Below are positions 35,852-46,933 of a DNA stretch of 64,000 nucleotides, piece by piece. The position numbers were made by a program, and so were the translations under genes. The stretch covers positions 58,031-122,030 of the forward strand of contig DASVLJ010000023.1 of NCBI GenBank assembly GCA_036384915.1. Reading direction: 5' to 3'. The stretch's first letter is position 1. Each line of letters opens with the position of its first letter. The notes under the pieces were generated by a model. That model saw nothing but the letters and a program-made list of their open reading frames with translations. It did no database searches and was not told the DNA's origin. Source of the DNA: PKWO01 sp036384915 (GTDB lineage: Bacteria > Pseudomonadota > Gammaproteobacteria > Burkholderiales > Burkholderiaceae_D).

Positions 35852-37182
35852 GCCCCGCACCCAAGCAGAAACGCCAATCCCTGGCCGCGCGTGCGACCCT
35901 GATCGTGTTGCTGCTGACCGCCGTCGCGGTTTGCCTGCCGCTGCTCTTGCTCCAATGGCTGCCGCCGGCGTGGGCCGCCGCGGTTTCCTTCGTCGTCTTG
36001 CTGCCGGCCGCCTGGTTTGCCGCGCGGGCGCAATGGGAGCCGATGCTCGCGATCTTTCGCGCGCTCTCGGGCACGGTCGCGAGCTATCGCGACGGCGACT
36101 ACTCTTTCGGTTTGCGCTGGGACCGGCACGACGAATTGCGCGACCTGGTCGACGCGCACAACCAACTGGGCGAAGTCTTGCGCGCCCAGCGGCTCAACCT
36201 CGTGCAACGCGAATTGCTGCTCGATACCATGGTGCAAAACACGCCCGTGGCCATGCTGCTCGTGACCGATGGCGGCCCGGTGGTCTTCGCCAATCTCGCG
36301 GCGCGCCAGATGCTGAACCAGGGACGCAGGCTAGAGGGCATGAGCCTGCAGGAAGTGCTGGACCAGGCTCAGCCGGCCTTGCGCGAAGCCATGGCGCGCG
36401 GCGGCGACGGCTTATTCACCGCCGGCGGGGACAACGAGGAAGAGGTCTATCACCTGGCCCGGCGCGCATTTCACTTGAACGGACGCGCGCATGAATTGCT
36501 TCTGCTGCGCCTACTGACCACGGAATTGCGCCGGCAGGAAGTGCAGACCTGGAAGAAGGTGATCCGTGTCATCAGCCACGAGCTGAACAATTCGCTCGCA
36601 CCGATCGCTTCGCTGGCCGGCTCAGGCGTGGAACTGCTGCGGCGCGGCCAGCCGGAGCGGCTCGCGGACATATTGAATACGATAGGGGAGCGCTCGCGCC
36701 ACCTGGAAAGCTTCATCGTGGGCTATGCGCGCTTCGCCAAGCTGCCGGCGCCGCGCATGGAAGCCGTGGCATGGTCGGGCTTTATTGCGCGTTTGGCCGC
36801 ACAGTTTCCGCAGGCGCGCATTGCGGTCGAAATGGAGACCGGTTTGGCCTGGTTTGACCCGGCACAGATGGAGCAGGCGCTGATCAACCTGCTCCAGAAC
36901 GCGCATGAATCCGGCTCGGCAGCCGAAGACGTTGTCCTCGCCGTGACGATGCAGCAGGGACATATCCGTATCGAGGTTGCGGACCGCGGCAGCGGCATGA
37001 GTGAGACCGTCCTCACCAATGCGCTGATTCCGTTTTACTCGACCAAGCGCAGCGGCACCGGTCTTGGGTTGGCCTTGACGCGTGAAATCGTCGAAGCGCA
37101 TGGCGGACGCATTACCCTGTCCAATCGGGAGGGCGGCGGCTTGCTCGCCAACGTGGTGTTGCCCATGCGCGAGCCCGAATGA
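35848..37182 (+). CDS. Histidine kinase with minimal periplasmic loop and PAS-like domain
   Basis: ATG 35848 overlaps the regulator stop codon (ATGA). The 444-residue protein has two transmembrane helices (about 16-36 and 42-59) joined by only a few residues (QWLPPAW), so there is almost no periplasmic sensor. A HAMP-like region (60-115) and a PAS-like domain (about 130-220) follow. The H-box is VISHELNNSLAPI, the N-box LLQNAHES, G1 DRGSGM and G2 GTGLGLAL. It is NtrB-like in the catalytic core. The short loop suggests it senses within the membrane, perhaps through the exporter itself. Confidence 0.92.
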   Translation: MSPAPKQKRQSLAARATLIVLLLTAVAVCLPLLLLQWLPPAWAAAVSFVVLLPAAWFAARAQWEPMLAIFRALSGTVASYRDGDYSFGLRWDRHDELRDLVDAHNQLGEVLRAQRLNLVQRELLLDTMVQNTPVAMLLVTDGGPVVFANLAARQMLNQGRRLEGMSLQEVLDQAQPALREAMARGGDGLFTAGGDNEEEVYHLARRAFHLNGRAHELLLLRLLTTELRRQEVQTWKKVIRVISHELNNSLAPIASLAGSGVELLRRGQPERLADILNTIGERSRHLESFIVGYARFAKLPAPRMEAVAWSGFIARLAAQFPQARIAVEMETGLAWFDPAQMEQALINLLQNAHESGSAAEDVVLAVTMQQGHIRIEVADRGSGMSETVLTNALIPFYSTKRSGTGLGLALTREIVEAHGGRITLSNREGGGLLANVVLPMREPE

Positions 37183-37221
37183 TCGAGCAAGGCCCCCTCG
37201 GGTCCGATCATTCAGGCCGGA

Positions 37222-37566
37222 TCAATTAATCAGACGTATTGCGAAGGGATAGCGGTAAGCCTGTCCCTTGGAGCTGGTCACGGCCGCGAGGATGCAAAAC
37301 ACGATATTCAAGATGTAAAGCGCGGGGAACAGGAGTGCCCCGATGACGATGAAAGTCAATGCGGCCGCGATCGCATAGCCGATGATCAAGGTGATCTGGA
37401 AGTTGAGCGCCTCGCGCGCTTCCTGCGCCACGAATGGCGAATCGTCCTTCTTGATCAGCCAGATGACCAGCGAAGGAATGAAGCCGAAGAAAATACCCAG
37501 CAAGTGGGCCAGCATGGCCATGGTGCTGTCGTCCTTGCTCGGTGCGGTATTCACGATATCGTTCAT
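37222..37566 (-). CDS. DUF4870 domain-containing membrane protein
   Basis: ATG 37566 follows CAGGGGATTTTT and gives 114 residues. The pattern (AMLAHLLGIFFGFIPSLVIW, then KKDDSPFVAQEAREALNFQI, then two hydrophobic helices) is diagnostic for DUF4870/Tic20-like small membrane proteins. Function is unknown. It is convergent with the kinase gene and divergent from the YbjQ-type gene across an AT-rich 258-bp gap. Confidence 0.88.
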   Translation of the reverse strand: MNDIVNTAPSKDDSTMAMLAHLLGIFFGFIPSLVIWLIKKDDSPFVAQEAREALNFQITLIIGYAIAAALTFIVIGALLFPALYILNIVFCILAAVTSSKGQAYRYPFAIRLIN

Positions 37567-37824
37567 AAAAATCCCCTGTAATGGAAAAACTAGTGGCAAA
37601 CGTGCATTTGCTTCTTTTGCAATTTAATCATAGTCCATAATTGGTAAAACGGGCCATAATTAATTATTTTGCATCTGCATCATCGCACTATCATGCCACT
37701 CTGTCACTGGTGAAAATTACCACCATTTACCGTACCCTTATTGCAGTGCTGCGTCTACATTGATCATGCGAGCACGCCGGGATTCAAAACGGTCTGCCGA
37801 CAAATAATTGAACAGGGTGAAATC

Positions 37825-38148
37825 ATGATAGTCGTAACAACGGAGAACCTGACCGGCTATCGCGTCAGGGAAGTCAAGGGGCAGGTATTCGGCGTGGTCG
37901 TGCGCAGCCGCGGGCTGGCCGGCAACTTCATGGCGGGCTTGCGCTCGATTTTCGGGGGAGAGATCACCGAATATACGCAATTGCTCGAGGAGGCGCGGCG
38001 CCATGCGGTCGACCGCATGGTCAGGAATGCTCAGCGCATGGGCGCCAATGCCATCGTCATGATGCGCTTCGATTCGGCCGAGATGGGGCAAACCATGAGC
38101 GAAATCGTCGCGTATGGCACGGCGGTGGTGGCCGACAAGGTGGAATGA
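37825..38148 (+). CDS. YbjQ/UPF0145 family (DUF74) protein
   Basis: The 107-residue protein starts at ATG 37825 behind AGGGTGA. The signature TTENLTGYRVREVKGQVFGVVVRSRG followed by ARRHAVDRMVRNAQRMGANAIVMMRFD matches the YbjQ family, which forms pentameric beta/alpha rings sometimes annotated as heavy-metal binding. Its physiological role is not known. The next gene starts immediately after its stop codon, so the two are one unit. Confidence 0.9.
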   Translation: MIVVTTENLTGYRVREVKGQVFGVVVRSRGLAGNFMAGLRSIFGGEITEYTQLLEEARRHAVDRMVRNAQRMGANAIVMMRFDSAEMGQTMSEIVAYGTAVVADKVE

Positions 38149-38436
38149 ATGCTGCGCACCTTCGTGCTGCTGCTGTCCATCGCCCTGATGGCGGCAGGCC
38201 TTTTCTTGAGCTTCGTCGGCGGGCACGTGGCTTGGCCCATGCTGATCTGGGGCGCGATCCTGTTTCTCGGCACCGTGTTCGAGCGCTGGCGCTACGGCGC
38301 CAATGCCAGGCGCGAAGGCGAGGGCTGGGTCGCGACCGATGAGCGCTTCATCGACCCGGAAAGCGGCAAGCTGATGCAGGTGTATTACCAGGCTTCAACC
38401 GGCGAGCGTCGTTACGAACCTATCGACGACCGGTAG
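38149..38436 (+). CDS. Small two-helix membrane protein, hypothetical
   Basis: A 95-residue protein with hydrophobic helices at about 4-24 and 30-45, then a polar 50-residue C-terminal domain (ERWRYGANARREGEGW...TDERFIDPESGKLMQVYYQ) that looks like a small beta-rich cytoplasmic tail. It begins directly after the YbjQ stop codon. I do not recognise a characterised family; the tail resembles those of small proteins found beside YbjQ genes. Confidence 0.75.
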   Translation: MLRTFVLLLSIALMAAGLFLSFVGGHVAWPMLIWGAILFLGTVFERWRYGANARREGEGWVATDERFIDPESGKLMQVYYQASTGERRYEPIDDR

Positions 38437-38437
38437 C

Positions 38438-38537
38438 TTGGCGCTGCGCGCAAGCGAAGCCCAACATTGTAGTATCGCGCTATCGTACGCGTCGATTCAA
38501 TGCGCGGATGTTGGGCTTCACTTCGTTCAGCGCCAAC
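38438..38537. repeat. REP-like imperfect inverted repeat
   Basis: Arms 38438-38467 and 38508-38537 are imperfect complements (TTGGCGCTG...AAGCCCAACAT against ATGTTGGGCTT...CAGCGCCAA). It sits between two convergent genes. The arm sequence resembles short extragenic palindromes scattered in Oxalobacteraceae genomes. It could also act as a two-way transcription stop. Confidence 0.5.
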
Positions 38538-38559
38538 CTACCGTTCGGCGAGGCGCTGG

Positions 38560-41229
<2,670 letters not shown>

Positions 41230-41514
41230 AGAGGTAATCCTGAAAAATGCAAGGCCGGCGCTGCGCGCAGGCAAAATAATTCTAGCCGGAAACTAAAAGA
41301 ACGGTAAAAAGAGCAAATATGCCGCCAGCCGTCCTGTCAAACAGGCAATTCGCTTGGCAATTTAGGGGCCAATGATAAGCGGGTTGCGCCAAGATTCGCA
41401 AGGGGAAGGCTTCTGCCTATATATAGTGGCTGTTGCGGCGATGTCAAAGTGTTGCGAAAAATGCACGACAAAGACATACCGTCTGCCTCTGCGGGCAGCT
41501 GGCCAAAAGTAGCC

Positions 41515-41994
41515 TCAGTGCAACAGCCGGGGTTCTGCGTTCTCGTCTTCGTCGACGAACAATTCGTCGAACATCAGACTGTCCGGCTCCTTGCCCTGGC
41601 TCCAGAGTACGATCAGCACGATCACCTTGAGCATGTCCAGGAGCAGCGGTGCTTCGCCCACTGCCAGGGCACGTTCGACAACGATCTCGCGCTGGACCGC
41701 ATTGATCACCTGGGCCGCTTCGAGGAACTGGATAAAGCCCACCGCCTCGGTACCCAGATGCGACAATTCCTGCTCGACGTAGATACGCGTGCCGAACGAA
41801 AACGAAGCCTGCTGCGGATAGCAATCGGTGAACTCGTTGGTGGTTTCGGCGAGGTCCGTCAGCCAGCCTAGGGCCTTGGAAATTTCCTCGTCTTCAAACC
41901 CGACCGCCGCCAGTTTTTTCACCAGGGCTTCGGGTTCGGGACAGGCGTCGGGCCGATAATACGTCTCGTAGAGATACACTAAAACTTCGAACAT
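41515..41994 (-). CDS. smg: Smg family protein (DUF494)
   Basis: The 159-residue protein starts MFEVLVYLYETYYRPDACP, the family signature, and continues with the conserved LGWLTDLAE and VKVIVLIVLWSQ segments. It is cytoplasmic and acidic. Smg is usually found next to dprA, as here; its molecular role is unknown. A long hairpin (42015-42064) lies 20 bp upstream of its start on the dprA side and may control expression. Confidence 0.93.
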   Translation of the reverse strand: MFEVLVYLYETYYRPDACPEPEALVKKLAAVGFEDEEISKALGWLTDLAETTNEFTDCYPQQASFSFGTRIYVEQELSHLGTEAVGFIQFLEAAQVINAVQREIVVERALAVGEAPLLLDMLKVIVLIVLWSQGKEPDSLMFDELFVDEDENAEPRLLH

Positions 41995-42014
41995 GGCTCT
42001 CTCTCGCCTGTGAA

Positions 42015-42064
42015 CCTGCTTCAAAATGGATATGGCTCCGGTACTGTATCCATTTTGAAACAGG
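42015..42064 (-). promoter_or_regulatory. Long hairpin in the dprA-smg intergenic region
   Basis: Two arms form an 18-bp stem with one mismatch: CCTG-C-TTCAAAATGGATA at 42015-42032 and TATCCATTTTGAA-A-CAGG at 42047-42064. The loop is 14 nt. No T tract follows on either strand, so it is unlikely to be a simple terminator. It ends 20 bp above the smg start. Confidence 0.6.
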
Positions 42065-42227
42065 CTCGGGGTTGTGAAGTGAATGCCGGAAACCCGCCCG
42101 GCACTCCCCTGCGCCCCATTATAGACGTAGATTTCGCCAAACGTCGCGCAATTCGGTAATAGTTTGCAAGTTGGCTATGGCGAGGCATTGGTGCCTCGCG
42201 GCCCGCCAGGGAGAGGAATGGCCGGAC

Positions 42228-43340
42228 TTAGTGCAGGCGGCGGTAGGTATTGCCCGGCAATACCTCGACCAGCCCTTCCAGTTCCAGATCCAGTAGCTGG
42301 GCCGTGAGGGCAGCCAGATCGAGGCCGCTGCGTTGCGCCAGCGTACCGGCATCGACCGGGTCGTAACCCATGGCGACAAGGAGCGGATGCCCGTCTTGCC
42401 GCGCGCTTTCTTCCGGTGCGGCGGCCGGCGCTTGCGTCAGGAAGGGCGTCAACTCTTCAAGAATGTCCTGGGCCGACTCGACCAGCTTCGCGCCTTGCCG
42501 TATCAATTGATGGCAACCCTTGGCCAGGGGCGAGTGGATGGAGCCGGGGATGGCAAACACTTCCCGCCCCTGTTCGCTGGCCAGGCGCGCCGTGATCAGC
42601 GACCCGGAATGGACCGCCGCTTCCACCACCAGGGTGCCGCGCGCAAGCCCGCTGACGATGCGGTTGCGGCGCGGGAAATTGGCCGCGATGCCCGGCGTGC
42701 CCAAGGCATATTCGCTGACGATGCAGCCATGCTGCGCAATTGCATGCGCCAGGCTGCGGTTGCGCGCCGGGTAGACGATGTCCATGCCGGTGCCGACCAC
42801 GGCGATTGTCGAGCCGCTGCCGCGGTCCGATTCGAAGCTTTGCAGGCTGCCGCGATGTGCCGCCGCATCGATGCCCAAGGCCATTCCGGAAACCGTGTGC
42901 AAGCCGCCCGAAGACAGCGCCGCGGCGAATTTCTCGGCATGCTGCACGCCTTGCGCGGTGGCGTTGCGGCTGCCGACGATGGCTACCGACAATTGGTGCA
43001 GCAGCGCCGTATTGCCCTTGGCATAGAGCAGCAAAGGCGGGTCGGGAATGTTGAGCAGGAGCGGCGGATAGTCCGCATCGGCCAGCGTGATGATGCGGTT
43101 GCCCGGCTGTTCCATCCAGGTCAGCGTGCGCGTGATCAAGTCCTGGAGTTCGGCCGAAGGCGCGCCGGTGAGCTGGCTGGCAATGCGTGCGGAAACGAGT
43201 TCGCCCAAAGCCTTGGGCGAGGCGGAAAAAATATTCTCGGGAAGACCAAATGCGGCCAGTAATTTACGTGCCGTTTCCAGCCCGACGCCGGGAGTCTCGG
43301 CGAGCCGGAGCCAGGCGGCCGGCCCGTCACAGGAGGTCAA
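42228..43340 (-). CDS. dprA: DNA-processing protein DprA
   Basis: The 370-residue protein starts at TTG 43340, supported by GGAG overlapping the stop codon of the LysM gene 2 bp upstream. A SAM-like N-terminal helical part (AETPGVGLETARKLLAAFG) precedes the Rossmann core with VGSRNATAQG, SGMALGIDAAAHRGSL and IVSEYALG. A winged-helix DprA_WH domain ends the protein. DprA loads RecA on incoming single-stranded DNA during transformation. The tight link to the LysM gene suggests one transcript. Confidence 0.93.
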   Translation of the reverse strand: MTSCDGPAAWLRLAETPGVGLETARKLLAAFGLPENIFSASPKALGELVSARIASQLTGAPSAELQDLITRTLTWMEQPGNRIITLADADYPPLLLNIPDPPLLLYAKGNTALLHQLSVAIVGSRNATAQGVQHAEKFAAALSSGGLHTVSGMALGIDAAAHRGSLQSFESDRGSGSTIAVVGTGMDIVYPARNRSLAHAIAQHGCIVSEYALGTPGIAANFPRRNRIVSGLARGTLVVEAAVHSGSLITARLASEQGREVFAIPGSIHSPLAKGCHQLIRQGAKLVESAQDILEELTPFLTQAPAAAPEESARQDGHPLLVAMGYDPVDAGTLAQRSGLDLAALTAQLLDLELEGLVEVLPGNTYRRLH

Positions 43341-43342
43341 GC

Positions 43343-44443
43343 TTACTCCGGCGTGCGTGCGACGTCGCCCACTTCGACCGAGTTGCGCACTTCCATGATC
43401 AAGGCATAGGAAATGTTGTCGAATACGCGGAACACGAACAGATTGCCGTATTCCTCGTCAGGCAGCTTGATGGATTTTTTCTTGTCTGTCTTGTCGACCA
43501 CGGTGGCGCCGAAGTGGTAGAGCTGCAGCACGGTGCCGATGTCGACCCCGTTGTTCTTGCCCACGTTGACCGTCACGACCTGGTTTTGGCCGGCGTTGGT
43601 CACACCCTCGTAGATCGACACCACGCGCGCCGTCACCTGCTGCGAGGGGGAATGCGGCGCGTAGTTGATGAAAGGCGTGATCGGCACCGGCAGCAGGCGG
43701 TCGCCGGCACCCATTTCTTCCTTGGCTTCGGTGATCTCCGCGATGCTGGCCACGTCGTCGCTCGCGGACGGGCGCGTGATGCGCAGCGTGCCGAGATAGA
43801 CCGCTTCATAACCGATGATCTTTTTGGTGCCGGGGTCTTTCAGCGGGCGGCTGGGACGGAAAGCCTGGAACAGCGTTTCCCCCTTCAAGTCGCCGCGGAT
43901 ATAGGCCTTGTCGCCCCTGCCTGCATTGACGTGCCCCTCTTCCACAGCCACGATGTGCGGCGAATTGTTCAATTCATCTTCCGTGACGATCAAGGGCTTG
44001 GTCAGGAAAGGCTCGATCACGTTGGACGGTATGCTCGGGATCGCCTGCGCGCCGAGACCCGTGGTGCGGATGCTGCGCTGCATCGCCTGGTCCGACGCGG
44101 AGCCGCTCTCGCCGACCGGCGTGCCCAGGCGCAATTTGCCTGCGGCACGATCGAAGTAGACGATCTGCCCCGGATAGATCCAGTGCGGGTTCTTGATCTC
44201 GTCCTGGTTCAAGCCCCAGACTTGCGGCCAGCACCAGGGGTGTTCAAGGAACTGCCCCGATATGCCCCACAAGGTGTCGCCGCGCACGACGACGTGCTGA
44301 TCGGGCGCATCCTTGCGGAAGGCGCATTGCGTCGAATTCGGATCGACGCGGGCCTCGTCGCTGGGCGACATGGCCTGTGCAGACAGCGGCAGAAAAGCAG
44401 ACGCAAGAGCGAGAACGATGGCAGCTGTGCTAAACTTTTTCAT
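43343..44443 (-). CDS. LysM domain-containing secreted protein
   Basis: The 366 residues start with a signal peptide (MKKFSTAAIVLALASAFLPLSAQA). A LysM domain follows at about 50-100 (HVVVRGDTLWGISGQFLEHP...NPHWIYPGQIVYF), which binds N-acetylglucosamine in peptidoglycan. The remaining 250 residues are beta-rich and of unknown function. Genes of this type are regularly found between def/fmt and dprA in betaproteobacteria. It is divergent from def across 197 bp. Confidence 0.92.
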   Translation of the reverse strand: MKKFSTAAIVLALASAFLPLSAQAMSPSDEARVDPNSTQCAFRKDAPDQHVVVRGDTLWGISGQFLEHPWCWPQVWGLNQDEIKNPHWIYPGQIVYFDRAAGKLRLGTPVGESGSASDQAMQRSIRTTGLGAQAIPSIPSNVIEPFLTKPLIVTEDELNNSPHIVAVEEGHVNAGRGDKAYIRGDLKGETLFQAFRPSRPLKDPGTKKIIGYEAVYLGTLRITRPSASDDVASIAEITEAKEEMGAGDRLLPVPITPFINYAPHSPSQQVTARVVSIYEGVTNAGQNQVVTVNVGKNNGVDIGTVLQLYHFGATVVDKTDKKKSIKLPDEEYGNLFVFRVFDNISYALIMEVRNSVEVGDVARTPE

Positions 44444-44640
44444 GTTATATCCGATGAGTGTGGCTCGAAGTCACTAGCAGCGCGCCGGCATTTTTAACGG
44501 AATTCCGCCACAAAATGTTGTCCTTGCATAATGGCGTGCGTGACAACTCTTGTCAAATTGAATCAAATTCTGCACATAAATCCTTGAATTAGCAAGAGAA
44601 ACCAAGCTCTTTCCCGGAAGTATTGTTGCGCAAAAGCCGT

Positions 44641-45186
44641 ATGTCACTATTAACAATTCTGCGCTATCCCGATCCGCGCTTGCATAAGATTGCCAAGCCC
44701 GTAACGGTTTTCGATGCCCGTCTCAAACGGCTCGCCGAAGACATGGCCGAAACCATGTATGAAGCACCGGGTATAGGCCTGGCCGCGACCCAGGTCGACG
44801 TGCACGAGCAAATCGTCGTCATCGACACCTCGGAGACGCGTAGCGACTTGCGCGTCTTCGTCAACCCCGAAATCGTCTGGTCCAGCGATGACCGGCAAGT
44901 CTATGAAGAAGGCTGCCTGTCCGTGCCCGGCATCTACGACGGCGTCGAGCGTCCCAGCCGGGTCAGGGTCAAGGCACTGGACGTGGAGGGCAAGCCCTTC
45001 GAGCTGGAAGCCGACGGCTTGCTCGCTGTCTGTATACAGCACGAGATGGACCACTTGAAGGGCAAGGTGTTTGTCGAATACCTGTCGCCCTTGAAGCGCA
45101 ACCGTATCAAGACCAAGCTGGTCAAGGAAGAGCGCGAATTGGTGAAGGATAGGGCCAAGCGCGAAAAAGCCGTAGCGGCTCGCTGA
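44641..45186 (+). CDS. def: Peptide deformylase
   Basis: ATG 44641 (MSLLTILRYPDPRLHKIAKP) gives 181 residues. The three deformylase motifs are present: GIGLAATQVD, EEGCLSVPG with the metal cysteine, and QHEMDHLKG with two metal histidines and the catalytic glutamate. It removes the formyl group from nascent proteins. It lies 13 bp upstream of fmt, the classic def-fmt pair. Confidence 0.96.
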   Translation: MSLLTILRYPDPRLHKIAKPVTVFDARLKRLAEDMAETMYEAPGIGLAATQVDVHEQIVVIDTSETRSDLRVFVNPEIVWSSDDRQVYEEGCLSVPGIYDGVERPSRVRVKALDVEGKPFELEADGLLAVCIQHEMDHLKGKVFVEYLSPLKRNRIKTKLVKEERELVKDRAKREKAVAAR

Positions 45187-45199
45187 CGAGGCCGGCCCC

Positions 45200-46153
45200 G
45201 TGAAAGTCATCTTTGCCGGCACCCCCGAATTCGCCGCCACCGCGTTGCAGGCCTTGCACGAAGCCGGTTTCGAGATTCCGCTTGTTTTGACGCAGCCCGA
45301 TCGCCCGGCCGGGCGCGGCATGCAATTGCAGGCGTCCGCCGTCAAGCAATACGCCGTAAAGCACGGCATGCCCGTGGCCCAGCCGCAATCGTTGCGGCTC
45401 GATGGCAAATACCCGGATGTGGCACGTGAAGTACATAATTTGCTCAAGGAAACGCCGCACGACGTGATGGTCGTCGCCGCGTACGGCTTGATTTTGCCGC
45501 GATCCGTTCTCGACATCGCTCCCAAAGGCTGCGTCAACATCCACGCTTCGCTATTGCCGCGCTGGCGCGGCGCCGCACCCATCCATCGAGCGATCGAAGC
45601 CGGCGATGCCGAGACCGGCGTGACCATCATGCAGATGGAAGAAGGGCTGGACACCGGCCCCATGCTCTTGATCGAACGCCTGCCCATCGAATGCGACGAC
45701 ACCACGGCCAGTCTGCACGACAAACTGGCCATCATGGGCGGCAAGTTGATCGTGCAGGCACTGCGCAAGCTGGAGCAGGGCAGCCTGCCTGCTACGCCGC
45801 AGCCGGAAGCCGGTGTGACTTATGCCGCCAAGATTTTGAAGGAAGAAGCGGCGCTCGATTTCTCACGGCCGGCCCCCGAATTGGCGCGCAAGATTTGCGC
45901 CTTCAACCCCTTCCCCGGTGCGCTCGGCAAAGTCGGCGATACCGTCATCAAGCTGTGGCGCGCGCGCGTCGCATCGAGCGAGACTTCGGCAGCGCCGGGC
46001 ACGGTCTTGGCAGCCAACGAGCAGGAGGGCGTGCTCGTCGCCTGCGGCCAGGGAGTGTTGCGCATTGAAGAATTGCAAAAACCGGGCGGCAAGCGCATGG
46101 CCGCCGCCGAATTCCTCAAAGGTTTCCCGTTGGAAGGATGCGTTTTGGCGTAA
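45200..46153 (+). CDS. fmt: Methionyl-tRNA formyltransferase
   Basis: The 317-residue protein begins MKVIFAGTPEFAATAL. The catalytic region HASLLPRWRGAAPIHRAI contains the essential Asn-His-Asp neighbourhood, with GVTIMQMEEGLDTGPML downstream, and a C-terminal beta-barrel domain follows. It formylates initiator Met-tRNA using 10-formyltetrahydrofolate. It is co-transcribed with def and convergent with the tautomerase gene, 3 bp apart. Confidence 0.96.
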   Translation: MKVIFAGTPEFAATALQALHEAGFEIPLVLTQPDRPAGRGMQLQASAVKQYAVKHGMPVAQPQSLRLDGKYPDVAREVHNLLKETPHDVMVVAAYGLILPRSVLDIAPKGCVNIHASLLPRWRGAAPIHRAIEAGDAETGVTIMQMEEGLDTGPMLLIERLPIECDDTTASLHDKLAIMGGKLIVQALRKLEQGSLPATPQPEAGVTYAAKILKEEAALDFSRPAPELARKICAFNPFPGALGKVGDTVIKLWRARVASSETSAAPGTVLAANEQEGVLVACGQGVLRIEELQKPGGKRMAAAEFLKGFPLEGCVLA

Positions 46154-46156
46154 GGC

Positions 46157-46540
46157 TCAAGTGTGCAACAGGCGCCCGCCGCCAAACGACCAGTTTTCCC
46201 ACGCCGTCTCCTTGAAGCACAACATCACGTTTTCAGCGTTCAAGCCGGGATTCGTCTTCAAGCCTTCCATCGTGTCGGCGAGGATTTTCTTCTTCACCTT
46301 GACGCTGCGGCCTACCGAAAACAATACCTCGATCAGGACGAAGTCCGTCGTTCGCGGGCGGGTCAGATCGGGATAAGTGGCGTCGTAGCGGAAGTTGTCC
46401 GCATCGAGTTCAAGGATGCGCTGGAAGCGATCGGTCGGCGGCACGCCGCTATTGACCAAAGCCTGATGAACCGCGCCGAGGATGGCGTGCTTGTACTCCT
46501 TCGACTTTCCGGGATGCAGCGTAATGGTGACCAAGGGCAT
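46157..46540 (-). CDS. Tautomerase family protein
   Basis: ATG 46540 follows AAAGGAAACGTC. The 127-residue protein begins MPLVTITLHPGKS, so removal of Met exposes the catalytic Pro1 of the 4-oxalocrotonate tautomerase superfamily. The length (two beta-alpha-beta units) and the ending ETAWENWSFGGG fit the fused Tautomerase_2 type rather than the 60-residue 4-OT type. The substrate is unknown. It is transcribed leftward and ends 3 bp from fmt. Confidence 0.85.
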   Translation of the reverse strand: MPLVTITLHPGKSKEYKHAILGAVHQALVNSGVPPTDRFQRILELDADNFRYDATYPDLTRPRTTDFVLIEVLFSVGRSVKVKKKILADTMEGLKTNPGLNAENVMLCFKETAWENWSFGGGRLLHT

Positions 46541-46675
46541 GACGTTTCCTTTGTAAATTTGCAAAGAGCAAGCGCAGATTTTCCCAAATTCCGGGAATTC
46601 CTGCCGGCGCCGTGATTTCTGGAATGCGCTTTCTTGATATTCACCGTGTGAATATCCGGTATCCCCAAAAGAAAG

Positions 46676-46704
46676 TAGTCAGATGATTGGTGGAAACTTA
46701 TAGT
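46676..46704 (+). promoter_or_regulatory. Possible sigma-70 promoter of the candidate small RNA
   Basis: TAGTCA (4 of 6 matches to the -35 consensus) and TATAGT (5 of 6 to the -10) are separated by 17 bp. The predicted start is near 46711. Confidence 0.4.
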
Positions 46705-46710
46705 GCAGTT

Positions 46711-46777
46711 GTCTCCTCCATGTCTTCAAAGAGATATGGACTTTGAAGCCCGCTCCGCAAAGAGCGGGCTTTTTTTC
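46711..46777 (+). ncRNA. Candidate small RNA ending in a strong terminator
   Basis: The predicted transcript is about 66 nt. It opens with a single-stranded CU-rich run (GTCTCCTCC) complementary to Shine-Dalgarno sequence, followed by a hairpin (CTTCAAAG/CTTTGAAG, 46724-46748) and the terminator. It contains an 8-codon ATG frame (MSSKRYGL) without a ribosome site, which may be chance. No coding gene precedes the terminator on this strand: fmt ends 590 bp upstream and the tautomerase gene is on the other strand. Confidence 0.4.
46747..46776 (+). terminator. Rho-independent terminator
   Basis: A 9-bp perfect stem (AGCCCGCTC/GAGCGGGCT) with a 6-nt loop is followed by seven T residues. It belongs to the candidate small RNA rather than to a protein gene. 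Confidence 0.8.
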
Positions 46778-46878
46778 TTTGGGGTTGAAAGTATGCGTAT
46801 AAAAGCGAGATGAAAGGCGCAGTCCCAGCCTCAATCAATTAACCGTATTCGTAGGTTGATAATAGAAAAATAAGTCGT

Positions 46879-46907
46879 TTTACTTGTATATGTGTGGCTC
46901 CTATAGT
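46879..46907 (+). promoter_or_regulatory. Sigma-70-type promoter of the beta-propeller gene
   Basis: TTTACT (4 of 6) and TATAGT (5 of 6) are spaced by 17 bp and lie 27 bp upstream of the ATG at 46934. A strong ribosome site (AAGGAG) lies between them and the start. Confidence 0.5.
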
Positions 46908-46933
46908 GGCTTCATCGCCTAAGGAGAAGCATC

